Shown one piece after another: positions 52,135-62,785 of a stretch of DNA of 64,000 bases. The DNA is taken from positions 3,844,001 to 3,908,000 of the forward strand of contig NZ_CP075171.1 in the NCBI RefSeq assembly GCF_021379005.1. The letters are read 5' to 3'. The translations under genes and the position numbers were made by a program. Source of the DNA: Leptodesmis sichuanensis A121. Its GTDB lineage: Bacteria > Cyanobacteriota > Cyanobacteriia > Leptolyngbyales > Leptolyngbyaceae. Below the pieces are notes generated by a model, which worked only from the letters and a program-made list of their open reading frames with translations, did no database searches and was not told the origin of the DNA. Every line of letters starts with the position of its first letter. Position 1 is the first letter of the stretch.

Positions 52135-55100
52135 TTAACCATCCTCCCGGCTCTTAATCACTAACCAGGTAATCAAGTCAAATTCGGTGGTGTCGGTGAC
52201 TTGCTGCTGTTGATCCACCAGGACAGCACTGCGGCTGGTTTGCAGTTGAGAGAGCGATCGCCGTCTGAAGGTACTGGCAATTGAGCTAACCGCCGCTTCG
52301 AGCAAACCATTGTACTGCGACATATCGGTGCCGTTACTCGTTTCTTGATCAAACAGATTGCAAAGTTCCTCGTAGGGAGTGGTGCGATCGGCACAGAGCA
52401 GGCGATAGATTTCTAAAATTTGCTTGGGTTGGGCAAAGCTATAGCGAACAACGCGATCGTCTCGCACATAGACCAGGAAATAGGGTTGTAAAGGATTCAC
52501 GGTATTTTGATGGGCTGCGGTTTTTTGGCGCAGACAGAAGATCACGCCTGGGGTAATGGTGGCATAGTCTGGATGGGTGGGCACCAGAGCATATAAGCCC
52601 AAGGGCGCATCAGCCAGCAATTTGCGGTTGCTTTCGATATACTTGCTCAGTTCAATCCGAAAGTCATCCAGGGTAAAGTCTGTGAGGGAAATACTTTCGG
52701 TAAAATCTTCCAGATCCAGCACTTCATCTCGCAATCGCAACAGTTGTTTATCTCGGTATTTCAAATCATCCTGAATCATGTCTTCCATGTTGGCCAGCAG
52801 GTTATCTTCCTGGGTTGCCGTAATGTCTACCAAGGCCATCCGTGCCTCGACTCGATTCTTCAGGTTGATATATTGATTCAAATCTTCTGTGGGCCAGAAG
52901 TTCACCATCTGCACCGATGCATTGATGCTGCCAATTCGATCAATGCGACCAAACCGCTGAATCAACCGCACCGGATTCCAGTGAATGTCATAGTTCACCA
53001 GATAATCGCAATCTTGCAGGTTTTGTCCCTCCGAAATACAGTCTGTGGCAATGAGCAAATCAATCTCACCCGCTTGAGGCATGGAAGTGATATGGGAACG
53101 CTTCTTTGAGATGGGGGAGAAATTGGTGAGAATCTGGTTAAACTCGGTCTTGCCAAAGGTCGTTTTGTTGCGGGATGAGTCTCCAGTCACCAAGGCAAGA
53201 TCAATGTTTAATTCAGTTTTTGCCCAATCTTTTAACGATTCATAGAGATAGGTCGCCGTATCCGCAAAGGCAGTAAAGACTAATACTTTTCGGTTGGGTT
53301 GCGATTGCTTATTCGTGGTCGGTTGCTTAGCTTTTTGCAAAATTAACTGCTTTAATCTAGCCAATTTCGCATCCCGCTCGACAGTAATCGCTGCGGCGGA
53401 GTTATACAATCCCAGCAGTTGGTCTTTATCGCGATCGAGGTCTTTCAGCCACGATTCTACATCCAGGTGCGCCATCTGATACACTAGCTTTTGCCCGACC
53501 TGCATCGCATCCCGGAGTTCTTCATCGTCTAATTCTTCGACTGTGGGTGATGCGACTTCTACTTCTGAAGATTGGTTTTGGAGGGTCTGAAATTGCTTGA
53601 TGCGGGTTTGCAATTCCTCAATTTTTTGGATGGTGTTATCCATCGTGATGGCAAAGGCCGATACCGAACTCTCCAATCGTTTGAGAAAATTGACCTTCAT
53701 CATGCCAATCAGGAAATGTTCGCGATCGCCCTGACTAAACACCGACTTGCCCTTGTCGTAGAGATGTTGATACTGGGGCAGCACATACTTGGCTGGGTTA
53801 AATAATGACAGTTGATACTCAGAGATTTCATCGTTGATCTTATCGTAGGATGGAAACCGCCCTTTCAAGTCAATTTCGGGATAAACGGAGATAGGTTTGA
53901 GTCGTTCTGGGAAACCTCCTAACTCTGCGATCGTCGCTTTGTAGTAACGCTGAATGTGCTTTCGAGAACGGGCGATCGTCAGTTCATCTAACAGCTTAAA
54001 AAAGCTAGAACTCAGCTTTTCTAGCAAGTCACTGGTTTTACGTTCCTGGTGTTGCTTAGCCCAGGTGGTAAAGGTTCGCTGCGCCGATGCCAGAGTTTCT
54101 TTCAGGCTGGCAATGCCAACAGACTCACGAAACGCATCATCCCGCCCTTCCGTTAGAAAATAGAGTTGATTACGTAGGTCTTTCAGGTCATTATTGACGG
54201 GGGTTGCCGATAGTAACAATACTTTTGTTTTAATCCCTCGTTTAATAATATCTTCCAGCAATCGCTCATAACGACTCTTGCGAATTATATTACCCTCTTC
54301 ATCTCGGCGACTACCCGTGTTATTCCGAAAGTTGTGAGACTCATCAATCACAACCAAATCATAATTACCCCAGTTGATCGCCTCTAGATTAATATCTCCA
54401 GAAAAACCAGAGTCACGGCTGAGATCTGTATGGGAAAGAACCGTGTAGCTAAATCGATCTTTGACAAACGGATTCAACTCACTATTGTTTTGAGCTTGAT
54501 AGACCGTCCAATTTTCCCGTAGTTTTTTCGGGCAAAGTACGAGTACTCGATAATTCAAAAGTTCAAAATATTTAATCACTGCCAGGGCTTCAAAGGTTTT
54601 ACCTAGCCCTACACTGTCTGCAATAATGCAGCCATTGTGAGTGCGGATTTTATTGATTGCCCCTTTGACACCATCTTTCTGGAACTCAAATAGTGTGTTC
54701 CAAATATCCGTATCAACCAACTGGCTTTTTTCAGTGAGTAACCCGCTGGCATCCTGATCTGCCAGGAATCGTTCAAAAATATGAAATAGGGTTTTGTAAT
54801 AGATAAATTGGGGGGCGTGATTTTGATAAAGTTGCTCCAGGTATTGCAGCACCTCGTCTTTAACATCTTCGACCAGGCTTTCATCCTGCCACAGTTCATC
54901 AAACCAGGCTTTCAAATCCCGACGATCGCGATTACTGTCTACTTCCAGGTTAAGTTCAATATTATTGCCCGACTCACCCAATCCTAACCCACGCACCGTA
55001 AAGTTAGAACTGCCCATAATGGCATCTTCCACGCCATTGTTGGTAATATGATACATTTTGCCGTGCAGCAGATTGGTTTGCTTGACCGATCGTATCTGAA

Positions 55101-55455
55101 CCTTTGCCTGAATCCAATCGGCACACTCCTTCGCTACCCGCTTTTGCTCTAGACGATTCTGCAACTGCAAGCCATCGTCTTCAATCTGGAAGGATTTTTT
55201 ATCCGTTTTGTCAGGGTCAAGCGATCGCACAAAGCGTGGCTCCCCAAACAAGAATTGTAGGTCTTCAATAACAGTCAGTTGAGCTTTGAGCGCCTCAAAT
55301 GCATAGATCGTAAAGTATGCAGAGACGATCGACAGCCTAGAGCCTGATTGGATTTTCTCTTGTAGAAAACTACCAACACTGCCTCGATGATGGTTGTCCC
55401 GAATTCCAGAAGCAGGAAGTGCCTGAGTATGGCTCTTAGTTTTGGCGATCGTCAT
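52135..55455 (-). CDS. PLD-nuclease / SNF2-family helicase
   Basis: The first gene of the operon; 1106 residues. Residues 20-210 form a phospholipase-D-like nuclease fold with LLHGKMYHITNNG (His131, Lys133) and MGSSNFTVRGLGLGESGN (Asn151), the half-site of a dimeric PLD. The motor follows: Walker A CIIADSVGLGKTFEALAV near 285, YDLVVIDESHNFRN near 372, VLLLSATPVNNDLKDLRNQL, then the second RecA domain with VLVFTAFADTATYLYESL and DCISEGQNLQDCDYLVNYDI, ending in RLIQRFGRIDRIGS. The C-terminal 200 residues are variable. This is an RapA/SNF2-like DNA translocase with a nuclease, as in several defence systems. Confidence 0.9.
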   Translation of the reverse strand: MTIAKTKSHTQALPASGIRDNHHRGSVGSFLQEKIQSGSRLSIVSAYFTIYAFEALKAQLTVIEDLQFLFGEPRFVRSLDPDKTDKKSFQIEDDGLQLQNRLEQKRVAKECADWIQAKVQIRSVKQTNLLHGKMYHITNNGVEDAIMGSSNFTVRGLGLGESGNNIELNLEVDSNRDRRDLKAWFDELWQDESLVEDVKDEVLQYLEQLYQNHAPQFIYYKTLFHIFERFLADQDASGLLTEKSQLVDTDIWNTLFEFQKDGVKGAINKIRTHNGCIIADSVGLGKTFEALAVIKYFELLNYRVLVLCPKKLRENWTVYQAQNNSELNPFVKDRFSYTVLSHTDLSRDSGFSGDINLEAINWGNYDLVVIDESHNFRNNTGSRRDEEGNIIRKSRYERLLEDIIKRGIKTKVLLLSATPVNNDLKDLRNQLYFLTEGRDDAFRESVGIASLKETLASAQRTFTTWAKQHQERKTSDLLEKLSSSFFKLLDELTIARSRKHIQRYYKATIAELGGFPERLKPISVYPEIDLKGRFPSYDKINDEISEYQLSLFNPAKYVLPQYQHLYDKGKSVFSQGDREHFLIGMMKVNFLKRLESSVSAFAITMDNTIQKIEELQTRIKQFQTLQNQSSEVEVASPTVEELDDEELRDAMQVGQKLVYQMAHLDVESWLKDLDRDKDQLLGLYNSAAAITVERDAKLARLKQLILQKAKQPTTNKQSQPNRKVLVFTAFADTATYLYESLKDWAKTELNIDLALVTGDSSRNKTTFGKTEFNQILTNFSPISKKRSHITSMPQAGEIDLLIATDCISEGQNLQDCDYLVNYDIHWNPVRLIQRFGRIDRIGSINASVQMVNFWPTEDLNQYINLKNRVEARMALVDITATQEDNLLANMEDMIQDDLKYRDKQLLRLRDEVLDLEDFTESISLTDFTLDDFRIELSKYIESNRKLLADAPLGLYALVPTHPDYATITPGVIFCLRQKTAAHQNTVNPLQPYFLVYVRDDRVVRYSFAQPKQILEIYRLLCADRTTPYEELCNLFDQETSNGTDMSQYNGLLEAAVSSIASTFRRRSLSQLQTSRSAVLVDQQQQVTDTTEFDLITWLVIKSREDG

Positions 55456-55839
55456 AGTACTACCCTTGCTAGAGGCGAGAGTTGGATATCCTATGATAAC
55501 AACCGCTTCTCAGACAAAATAGCTATTCCTTAGTCAAAGTATTCTTGGGCTTACCGATGTTTCTGGGAAATGCCTTCACCGATGGATAAAGCCAGCTAAC
55601 AGACAACACAGATGGCTGAATCGCTGCGCAGTTTAGTAATTTCTTCAGAGGCAAAGTAGAAGGTTGGATGGGAAAGATCGGGTTTCTCACCCAATACCCC
55701 CATGCGTGATGGGCTGTTCAATTCTCAAACTCGCTACACTGTAGAAGCGTCCGGCTGAGCGGTAGTTCAATCACTTTGCCACTGCCAGTTGGGCGTGATT
55801 TGAGTTCAGCGTCATCAACTCTGGCCCTCTGTTTAACCT
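55456..55839. other. Divergent spacer between the defence operon and uvrB
   Basis: The 384 bases hold no gene that I can support. Promoters for the helicase operon (minus strand) and uvrB (plus strand) should lie here. There are no inverted repeats of note. Confidence 0.5.
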
Positions 55840-57900
55840 ATGCCACAGTTTCAGATCCAAGCTCCGTTTGAGCCAAAGGGCGACCAACCCAAAGCGATCG
55901 CCCAATTGACCCAATACCTGAACGCAGGCCACCGTTATCAAACCCTGTTGGGGGCAACGGGAACCGGAAAAACTCACATCATTGCCCGCGTCATTGAAAA
56001 GATGGGCCGACCGACGCTGGTGCTAGCTCATAATAAAACGCTGGCGGCTCAGTTGTGTAATGAGTTGCGCGAATTCTTCCCCAATAACGCCGTTGAATAC
56101 TTCATCAGTTATTACGACTATTACCAGCCGGAAGCTTACATTCCCGTCACCGACACTTATATCGCCAAAACCTCTTCGATCAATGAAGAAATCGATATGT
56201 TACGGCACTCCGCCACGCGATCGCTGTTCGAGCGGCGGGATGTAATTGTCGTCGCGTCCATCAGTTGTATCTACGGCCTGGGGATTCCCTCCGAATACCT
56301 GAAAGCTTCCATTCCCTTGCGAGTCGGTGAAGAGATCAACTTACGGGGCGTGATTCGCGATCTGGTGTCGGTACAGTACAGCCGCAATGACCTGGAACTG
56401 GGACGGGGGCGCTTCCGGGTGAAGGGTGATGTGCTGGAAATTGGCCCTGCTTATGAAGACCGAATCATCCGTGTGGAGTTCTTTGGTGATGAGATTGATG
56501 CGATTCGTTATATCGATCCGGTCACGGGTACGACGCTGCAAAGTATGGAAGGGGTCAACATTTATCCGGCTCGTCACTTTGTCACCCCAGAGGATCGCTT
56601 GAAGGAAGCCTGTGTGGCGATCGAGCAGGAACTCAAAGATCGATTAGCCGTGTTGGAAGGAGAAGGCAAACTGCTGGAAGCTCAGCGCTTGGAGCAGCGC
56701 ACCCGCTACGACCTGGAAATCTTGCGGGAAGTCGGGTTTTGTAACGGCGTGGAAAACTACTCTCGACATCTGGCCGGACGGGAAGCCGGAGCGCCTCCCG
56801 AATGCTTACTGGATTACTTTCCCAAAGATTGGCTACTGGTGATTGATGAATCCCATGTGACCTTGCCTCAGCTGCAGGGGATGTATAACGGTGACCAGTC
56901 CCGTAAACGAGTATTGATTGAACACGGGTTCCGGCTCCCCAGTGCCGCAGATAACCGTCCTCTGAAAGCTGAGGAATTCTGGGAGAAGGTAAACCAGTGT
57001 GTGTTTGTCTCTGCCACTCCCGGCACCCGCGAACTGGAATTGTCTGACGCTGAGTTTGAGGTGAAAAGCGACGGCAAGAAGGAAACCAAACTGTACCAGG
57101 CAGGGACGGGACGGGTTGTGGAGCAGGTGATTCGGCCCACCGGAGTGCTGGATCCGGAGATCTTTGTCCGACCCACTCAGGGGCAGGTGGATGATCTCTA
57201 TGGTGAAATTCAGGAGCGAGTGCAACGCCAGGAACGAACGCTTGTCACGACGCTGACCAAACGAATGGCCGAGGATTTGACCGAATATTTCCAGGACCGG
57301 GGGATTCGAGTACGCTACCTGCACTCTGAAATTAATTCCATTGAGCGAATCGAAATCCTGCAAGACCTGCGAGAAGGAGAATTTGATGTCCTGATTGGAG
57401 TCAACCTGCTGCGGGAAGGATTGGATTTGCCAGAAGTCTCCCTGGTCGCAATTCTGGATGCGGATAAAGAAGGGTATTTGCGAGCCGAACGATCGCTAAT
57501 CCAGACCATTGGCCGAGCCGCTCGTCACGTTCAAGGTCAGGCGATTCTCTATGCCGATAATCTTACAGACAGCATGGATCGGGCGATTTCAGAAACCGAA
57601 CGCCGGCGTGCGATCCAGATGAAATACAACGAGGAACATGGGATTACACCGCAACCGATCGTCAAAAAGCAAAGCAATTCCATTTTGGCGTTCCTGGAAG
57701 TGTCGCGTCGCCTCAATGCCCATGAGCTAGAGCAGGCCTACGAACATGCCAGCGAAATTCCGATGGAAAACATCCCGGAACTGATCACGCAACTGGAAGC
57801 CCAGATGAAAGAAGCGGCCAAGAAACTGGAGTTTGAAGAAGCCGCCAAATATCGGGATCAAATCAAACATCTGCGAGATAAGCTACTGGGCAGAAATTAG
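55840..57900 (+). CDS. uvrB: Excinuclease ABC subunit B
   Basis: The damage-verification helicase of nucleotide excision repair, loaded by UvrA and recruiting UvrC. The N-terminus [14 protein letters not shown], the P-loop [12 protein letters not shown] (Lys44) and the beta-hairpin [16 protein letters not shown] are canonical. [35 protein letters not shown] and [19 protein letters not shown] complete helicase motifs II to VI. The C-terminal UVR helix pair ([20 protein letters not shown]) is present. At 686 residues it has the expected length, and the start is well supported by homology. Confidence 0.97.
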   Translation: MPQFQIQAPFEPKGDQPKAIAQLTQYLNAGHRYQTLLGATGTGKTHIIARVIEKMGRPTLVLAHNKTLAAQLCNELREFFPNNAVEYFISYYDYYQPEAYIPVTDTYIAKTSSINEEIDMLRHSATRSLFERRDVIVVASISCIYGLGIPSEYLKASIPLRVGEEINLRGVIRDLVSVQYSRNDLELGRGRFRVKGDVLEIGPAYEDRIIRVEFFGDEIDAIRYIDPVTGTTLQSMEGVNIYPARHFVTPEDRLKEACVAIEQELKDRLAVLEGEGKLLEAQRLEQRTRYDLEILREVGFCNGVENYSRHLAGREAGAPPECLLDYFPKDWLLVIDESHVTLPQLQGMYNGDQSRKRVLIEHGFRLPSAADNRPLKAEEFWEKVNQCVFVSATPGTRELELSDAEFEVKSDGKKETKLYQAGTGRVVEQVIRPTGVLDPEIFVRPTQGQVDDLYGEIQERVQRQERTLVTTLTKRMAEDLTEYFQDRGIRVRYLHSEINSIERIEILQDLREGEFDVLIGVNLLREGLDLPEVSLVAILDADKEGYLRAERSLIQTIGRAARHVQGQAILYADNLTDSMDRAISETERRRAIQMKYNEEHGITPQPIVKKQSNSILAFLEVSRRLNAHELEQAYEHASEIPMENIPELITQLEAQMKEAAKKLEFEEAAKYRDQIKHLRDKLLGRN

Positions 57901-57943
57901 AGGATGGGTTCAGAAGAGGGGTTAGGGAGAGGTCTGAAAGGAT

Positions 57944-58666
57944 TTACAGTCTCTGCAACAGACTCAAACCGTGAGTATCGGTGCCACAGGTGTTCAGTAA
58001 TCCATGAGTGGAACTGAGACGTTGTACCCGCTCTGTTTGCCGGGGACTGGTGCGCCAGGGAGTGGGATTATCGTAAGCATAGTAGGTTTCAACACCATCA
58101 ATTCCCAGCAGAGCCGCTGCCGCAATCAAATCTTCCGGCGATCGCCGATAGCGGACGGGGTGCGCCAGGACGGCTAAACCACCAGCAGCATGAATACTGG
58201 CAATCACTCGATCGGCTGCCGCATCGGTGTAATGCGGAGCATGGTGTTGCAAATAAGGCTGCATGGCGGAACTGGTGAGATCAAAGGCATAGCCGAGGAT
58301 ATGAACCTCCGTATCCAGAAGCCGAGCAGTCACTTCTACACCAGTCCATAACCGGGGAACCAAGACCGATGGCTGATGACGCTGTTGGGCATCCCAATAA
58401 TACTCCTCCAGCCAGCGATAGGCCCGCTGATATCCCTGTACCGAATGGTGATCCGTAATCGCTAGTCCTTCTAAGCCGAGCGCGATCGCCTGCTCCATTA
58501 GCCCCTCTGGTTGTAGCCGACCATCCGAGCAGACCGTATGCATGTGGAAGTTAAAGGATGTTGGGCAGCTTTCGGCATCCACTGTTTCAAACACCTGCCG
58601 CAGTGCTTGAACGTTACTTGGAGAAAAATGGGAAGAAAGACCAGCCTCAACCAGGTTCACGACCAT
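57944..58666 (-). CDS. PHP-domain phosphoesterase
   Basis: A polymerase/histidinol-phosphatase-type metal-dependent hydrolase. The metal ligands are in FNFHMHTVCSDGRLQPEGLM, LAITDHHSVQGY, GVEVTAR, VLAHPVRYRRSPEDLI and CGTDTHGL. At 240 residues it is the short standalone form. Bacterial relatives include nucleoside-phosphate phosphatases such as YciV/RNase AM, but the substrate here cannot be told. It is convergent with uvrB, with 43 bases between the stops. Confidence 0.88.
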   Translation of the reverse strand: MVVNLVEAGLSSHFSPSNVQALRQVFETVDAESCPTSFNFHMHTVCSDGRLQPEGLMEQAIALGLEGLAITDHHSVQGYQRAYRWLEEYYWDAQQRHQPSVLVPRLWTGVEVTARLLDTEVHILGYAFDLTSSAMQPYLQHHAPHYTDAAADRVIASIHAAGGLAVLAHPVRYRRSPEDLIAAAALLGIDGVETYYAYDNPTPWRTSPRQTERVQRLSSTHGLLNTCGTDTHGLSLLQRL

Positions 58667-58858
58667 AATGCCTCAAAAAGGTTCAGTAAGCGTGTCGATC
58701 CAATGACACAAACTTTAACATCAACTCTATCTTAACCTTCCTTTACGTGGGGCTTTTTTCTACAGGAAAGTAAAGGGATTGTCAATCCCTGAGATCCCAG
58801 CCACCACCGGGTAATCGTGGCATGGGATAAAACATTTAGACAAATTTAATAAGAAAAT

Positions 58859-60658
58859 TCAATCAATTCGAATGTTGTATGGTAAGCGGGCGTAGATGTC
58901 CAGTGGATCGTTCAAGGCTCGCAGAATCCAGAGATCGGCCTGCAGTTTTTTGAACTCTCTGGTTAAAGGATCTTTGGTGCCGTTAACTTTTGCAGAAGAG
59001 TCTGAGAAATTTTCCAGAATTTGTTGGCCTAAGCTGCGCGGTTTGGGGTACTCCTCTAAGCGCCAGTCATTCCCCAACTTGGCCCGCTTAGCCGCTTCCT
59101 GAATGGCAACCTGCAGCCCCCCAAAGTCATCTACTAAGCCGATCGCCTTCGCTTCTTTGCCCGACCACACGCGCCCCTGAGCGATTTCGGCGACTTTGTC
59201 TTTCGGGAGTTTGCGGGAATCAGCCACTTTACCGAGAAACTCGTTATAAATTCGGTCTACTGACTTTTGCATCAAGGCCAGTTCTTCCGGTGTGCGGGGT
59301 CGAGAAAGGGTTAGCATATCGGCAAAGCGCCCGGTTTTCACAACATCCCAGGTAATGCCGTTATTGTTAGCCAGCTTTTGAATGTTGGGACGTAAGCCGA
59401 ATACTCCAATTGATCCAGTAATGGTGTTGGGTTCTGCAAAAATGCGATCGCTATAGGTGGAAATCCAGTAGCCGCCGGAAGCCGCCACCGATCCCATCGA
59501 CACAATCACGGGCTTCACTTTGCGGGTTAAAATTACTTCCCGCTGAATTTGATCCGAAGCGGTAACACTTCCCCCCGGACTGTTTACCCGCAAAACCACG
59601 GCTTTCACATCATTATCCTGCCGCAGTTCCCGTAATTGTTCGGCAAAGCGGCTGCCCCCGACCTGATCGCTATCGCCATCGCCATCCACAATCTCACCCT
59701 CGGCATAGAGTACGGCGATCGTCTTGTTGGCTTTTCGGCCTTTCTGCAATTCCTCTTCCGCCACCTTAGCATAGGACTTTAGATTGATTTGGCGAAACGT
59801 CTTATCGTTTTCCTTCCGGCCTGTCAGTTGTTTGAGTTGAGTAACAATTTCATCCTCGTAAGCCTGTTTGGTGACAAGTCCCCGCTTGAGCGCTTCTGCA
59901 GGTTCCAGCATGCCTTGATTATCCACAATGCTCTGCAATTGTTGAGGACTCAGTTTACGGTCTTTCCCAACTGTGACCAAAAATTCATTCCACAAGTCAC
60001 CGATCAGTTGTTGGGTTTGTTTCCGGCTTTCTGGACTGCGCCTGGTTAACAAAAACGGTTCTACAGCGGATTTATATTTACCTACCCGCGTCACCTGCAT
60101 ACCGATCCCAAACTTTTGCAGCGCCCCCGCAAAAAAGGTGGTTTCCGAACTTAATCCATTCATTTCCACAGAACCAAATGGATTAATCGCGATCGTATCG
60201 GCAACGGAAGCCAGATAATACTCCGACTCCCGCCAGTTCACGTCATAAGCAAAGATCGGCTTGCCTGTCGCCCGAAATCGTTGCAGAGCTTCCCGCACTT
60301 CCTTCAACGTGGCATAACCTGCGCCGCCCCCGTCCCGGCTGGTGTCCCCATACAGATAAATGCCGACAATTCGTTTATCTTGAGCCGCCTGGTTAATGGC
60401 ATCCAGGACAGCCCGTAAGGCAATGGTGTCTTTACTGTCTCCTGTCAGGGTTTCCTCTAAAGCTCCTGCCCCTGCTCTGCGCGAATCGGTAATCTGAGTG
60501 GACAGGTCAAAGGTAAGGACAGATTTATCTTTGACCTTCGGCCCTGGATCCCTGGAGGCCAGCAAAATTACCAGGGAAAGCAAGCCTCCGATGCTGACTC
60601 CCATAAAAATGAGCAGTGCCAGGAGGCTGGCTAGAGTGTATTTGAGGAAATCGCGCAT
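58859..60658 (-). CDS. sppA: Signal peptide peptidase SppA, long (67K) type
   Basis: A membrane-bound Ser/Lys protease degrading cleaved signal peptides. In cyanobacteria it is also linked to thylakoid acclimation. The N-terminal anchor (LASLLALLIFMGVSIGGLLS) is followed by two tandem ClpP-like domains. The lysine of the dyad is in RVGKYKSAVEPFLL in domain one, and the nucleophile Ser in VIVSMGSVAASGGYWISTYS in domain two. GGSVTASDQIQ and ITGSIGVFGLRP line the site. At 599 residues it matches the fused form rather than the short SohB type. Confidence 0.96.
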   Translation of the reverse strand: MRDFLKYTLASLLALLIFMGVSIGGLLSLVILLASRDPGPKVKDKSVLTFDLSTQITDSRRAGAGALEETLTGDSKDTIALRAVLDAINQAAQDKRIVGIYLYGDTSRDGGGAGYATLKEVREALQRFRATGKPIFAYDVNWRESEYYLASVADTIAINPFGSVEMNGLSSETTFFAGALQKFGIGMQVTRVGKYKSAVEPFLLTRRSPESRKQTQQLIGDLWNEFLVTVGKDRKLSPQQLQSIVDNQGMLEPAEALKRGLVTKQAYEDEIVTQLKQLTGRKENDKTFRQINLKSYAKVAEEELQKGRKANKTIAVLYAEGEIVDGDGDSDQVGGSRFAEQLRELRQDNDVKAVVLRVNSPGGSVTASDQIQREVILTRKVKPVIVSMGSVAASGGYWISTYSDRIFAEPNTITGSIGVFGLRPNIQKLANNNGITWDVVKTGRFADMLTLSRPRTPEELALMQKSVDRIYNEFLGKVADSRKLPKDKVAEIAQGRVWSGKEAKAIGLVDDFGGLQVAIQEAAKRAKLGNDWRLEEYPKPRSLGQQILENFSDSSAKVNGTKDPLTREFKKLQADLWILRALNDPLDIYARLPYNIRID

Positions 60659-60738
60659 GACATTGATCCCTAAACAATGGAGTGCTGGTACTCTCCATGC
60701 TGACGTGAAACCAGGGAAGACGGCAAGGGAATTTCAAT

Positions 60739-60789
60739 CTTGGCCAGAACAGAGTTTTTTCATCAAAGAAACTTCTGTTCTGGACTTGG
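60739..60789. repeat. Palindromic repeat family, copy 4
   Basis: TTGGCCAGAACAGA pairs with TCTGTTCTGG and the terminal ACTTGG, giving a long stem with a T-rich loop. It lies between the sppA start and the stop of the flavoprotein gene on the same strand, so it could attenuate or stabilise the message. Confidence 0.7.
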
Positions 60790-60801
60790 TGTAAGCAGGA
60801 T

Positions 60802-61929
60802 TTACCCCATTCCTGGAATCAGGCCGCCACTGAGTCGCTTAATCGCCGTGTTGGCAATGTCGGAATAGCGCATCTGGCCGCAAAGAATCCGTCCAAAGTA
60901 GACGGTAGCGGCTGGCCGTTTAATGCCCTGCTTGTAGCCCAATCCAGGAAAGCGATAGAAGGCCCCTGCAATCCGGTGTGCCCAGGCCATATCCGAACCC
61001 CATTCTTCGCTGACGGTTTTCGTGTAGTTTTCCAGAGCGGCGGCGGAACCTGCGAGAGCGGCATCGATCGCCTCAGCCGCTTTCACTCCTGTAAACATGG
61101 CAGGACGCACGCCTTCAGCAATCAGGGGATCGACAATGCTGGCGGCTTCTCCGGCCAGAAGCGCATTTTGCGTATGCAGTTTCTGGTTGCCGTCCCAGAG
61201 GCAGAGGGAATGGGTAAATTGCTTGCAGGCTGTGGCTGGAATTCCCGCTTGAGCCGCATAGTCTTCCAGGAGGTTGTGCAAATCTGAGGGTTCTCCACCC
61301 CGGAAGGTGGTCGCCGCAATGGAGCAGCCATTGTCTTTCGGGAAGCTGGATAGGTAGCCATTTTTGACCATGCCAAACTCAAACCGGGCATCCAGATGTT
61401 CAGCTTCTGGGGCCACAGCTTCCAAAATTGCCCCCAGCCGTCGTTTCGGTTGTTTGAACCCTAGCCATTTGCTCATTGGGCCTTCAGCTCCATCGGCAGC
61501 AATCAGGTAGCGACCTTCCACGGGGCCGGTGCTGGTGCTGACCTGCCAGCGATCGCTCTTAAACTCAATTCCTGTTACCGCTGTGTTGTCCTGAACTTCG
61601 GCTCCTTGCTTTTGCGCCTGCTGCACCAGAAAGTGGTCAAAGACATCCCGATGCACCATCCACATCGGATCCAGGGCTTCTAGTTTGGCTTTTACGGGAT
61701 CTTCCAGTTTCCAGGTATAGCCGATCATGTCTACTTTGCGGGCAATTACCGGGCTGAAGTCAAAATCAAACCATTCTGCGATCGCGGGCGAAACTCCCCC
61801 TGCACAGGGTTTATAGCGAGGCAGGGAATGCTTTTCCAGAACTAGAACTGACCGTCCTCGTTTTGCCAGGTGATAGGCTGCTGCAGCTCCTGCTGGGCCT
61901 GCTCCTACTACAACACAGTCAAATACCAT
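60802..61929 (-). CDS. Geranylgeranyl-reductase-family flavoprotein
   Basis: An FAD-dependent oxidoreductase that reduces prenyl chains or related lipids. The FAD Rossmann motif VVGAGPAGAAAAYHLAKRGR starts six residues in. The family block KPCAGGVSPA and the second FAD motif LLAGEAASIVDPLIAEGVRP are clear. At 375 residues it fits the archaeal/cyanobacterial GGR group and is not ChlP, whose N-terminus differs. The ATG at 61929 has GGAG 10 bases upstream. The longer open frame to 62046 lacks homology-like sequence. The substrate is unproven. Confidence 0.85.
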   Translation of the reverse strand: MVFDCVVVGAGPAGAAAAYHLAKRGRSVLVLEKHSLPRYKPCAGGVSPAIAEWFDFDFSPVIARKVDMIGYTWKLEDPVKAKLEALDPMWMVHRDVFDHFLVQQAQKQGAEVQDNTAVTGIEFKSDRWQVSTSTGPVEGRYLIAADGAEGPMSKWLGFKQPKRRLGAILEAVAPEAEHLDARFEFGMVKNGYLSSFPKDNGCSIAATTFRGGEPSDLHNLLEDYAAQAGIPATACKQFTHSLCLWDGNQKLHTQNALLAGEAASIVDPLIAEGVRPAMFTGVKAAEAIDAALAGSAAALENYTKTVSEEWGSDMAWAHRIAGAFYRFPGLGYKQGIKRPAATVYFGRILCGQMRYSDIANTAIKRLSGGLIPGMG

Positions 61930-62398
61930 AACCAGAATTCTCCAATGGGTTAGATCAATTTGAATGCAGCTATCACTTAGCCATACTGAATAGCCATACT
62001 TGGCTGGAGTCATCCTATCAGGACAGAGCCAGGGGGCATCCATCAAGGTTCAATGAATAGGCCATGAGATTGCGTGAAGTCTTGACTCGCGATCGGCAAA
62101 ACTCCACCTGGCCCATAGTTCACCTTACTCGTTAGTTTTCAATAAATGGGTCAGCAGGATCACGGCATCCTTGCCAACAGTTTTTTCTCTAAAGCATCCT
62201 AACCGTAATATTGCGGATTCTGGTAACAGCAGTCTGGCCCCTCAAGATTTCGCCAATGGCTTACGTAGTCCTGTCTAGAGCAGAATTTCAAGGATTGCAC
62301 GGATTTAAAAGGTTAGATGAAGATCTAGGATCAAATCATAAGAAGTCTATAAAGAAGTACATTTAGACTGATTTGGACGGAACGGAGTAAATAAGACG
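61930..62398. other. Long spacer, no supported gene
   Basis: 469 bases between divergent genes. Apart from A-rich tracts and a GGAG site (62382-62385) 15 bases before the next gene's ATG, I see nothing. A small RNA cannot be excluded. Confidence 0.4.
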
Positions 62399-62596
62399 AT
62401 GGCCTGGCAAATCTGTATTCGTTATCCTAACGGACAAGAGAAAGCCCTATGTGCTTATAAAAATCGGGAAACAGCCCTGAAACAGATTGATGCGATTTAT
62501 TCCCAGGGCTATCCTATGCATGTGGCCTATGTAGTTCGACCGATCGAGCCTCTAGACCCCGATGACGAGAACGACTCTTACTTGCAATTTGCCTAG
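62399..62596 (+). CDS. Small conserved hypothetical protein (65 aa)
   Basis: The product has an alpha/beta pattern: a strand MAWQICIRYPNG, a helix NRETALKQIDAIYSQGY, a strand HVAYVVRPIE, then an acidic tail PDDENDSYLQFA. The pattern resembles a small RNA- or protein-binding ferredoxin-like fold. GGAG lies upstream. No known family name. Short but convincing as a gene because of the strong start context and helix-strand periodicity. Confidence 0.6.
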   Translation: MAWQICIRYPNGQEKALCAYKNRETALKQIDAIYSQGYPMHVAYVVRPIEPLDPDDENDSYLQFA

Positions 62597-62785
62597 AAGA
62601 CTTTGGCATAAGGGCAGCCTTCAGTGGGCAATCCTGACGGAGTTGCCAAGCTCTGTAGCTGTATGCTTCGCCCCGACAATTGCCGAATTGAGCGTGTCTC
62701 TGTTCTGGCTGATTTGGAAGGGACGCATTGGATCACAACATCCTGAACTCTGACCAATGGGATAACCTGCTGCGCCCCTGCCTTT

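Noticed and set aside
41133-55455. DISARM, BREX or standard type I R-M assignment for the defence operon
   Set aside because: There is no DUF1998 gene, no PglZ/BrxC, and no HsdS or full HsdR. The helicase has an N-terminal PLD fold and the methyltransferase is of Eco57I type.
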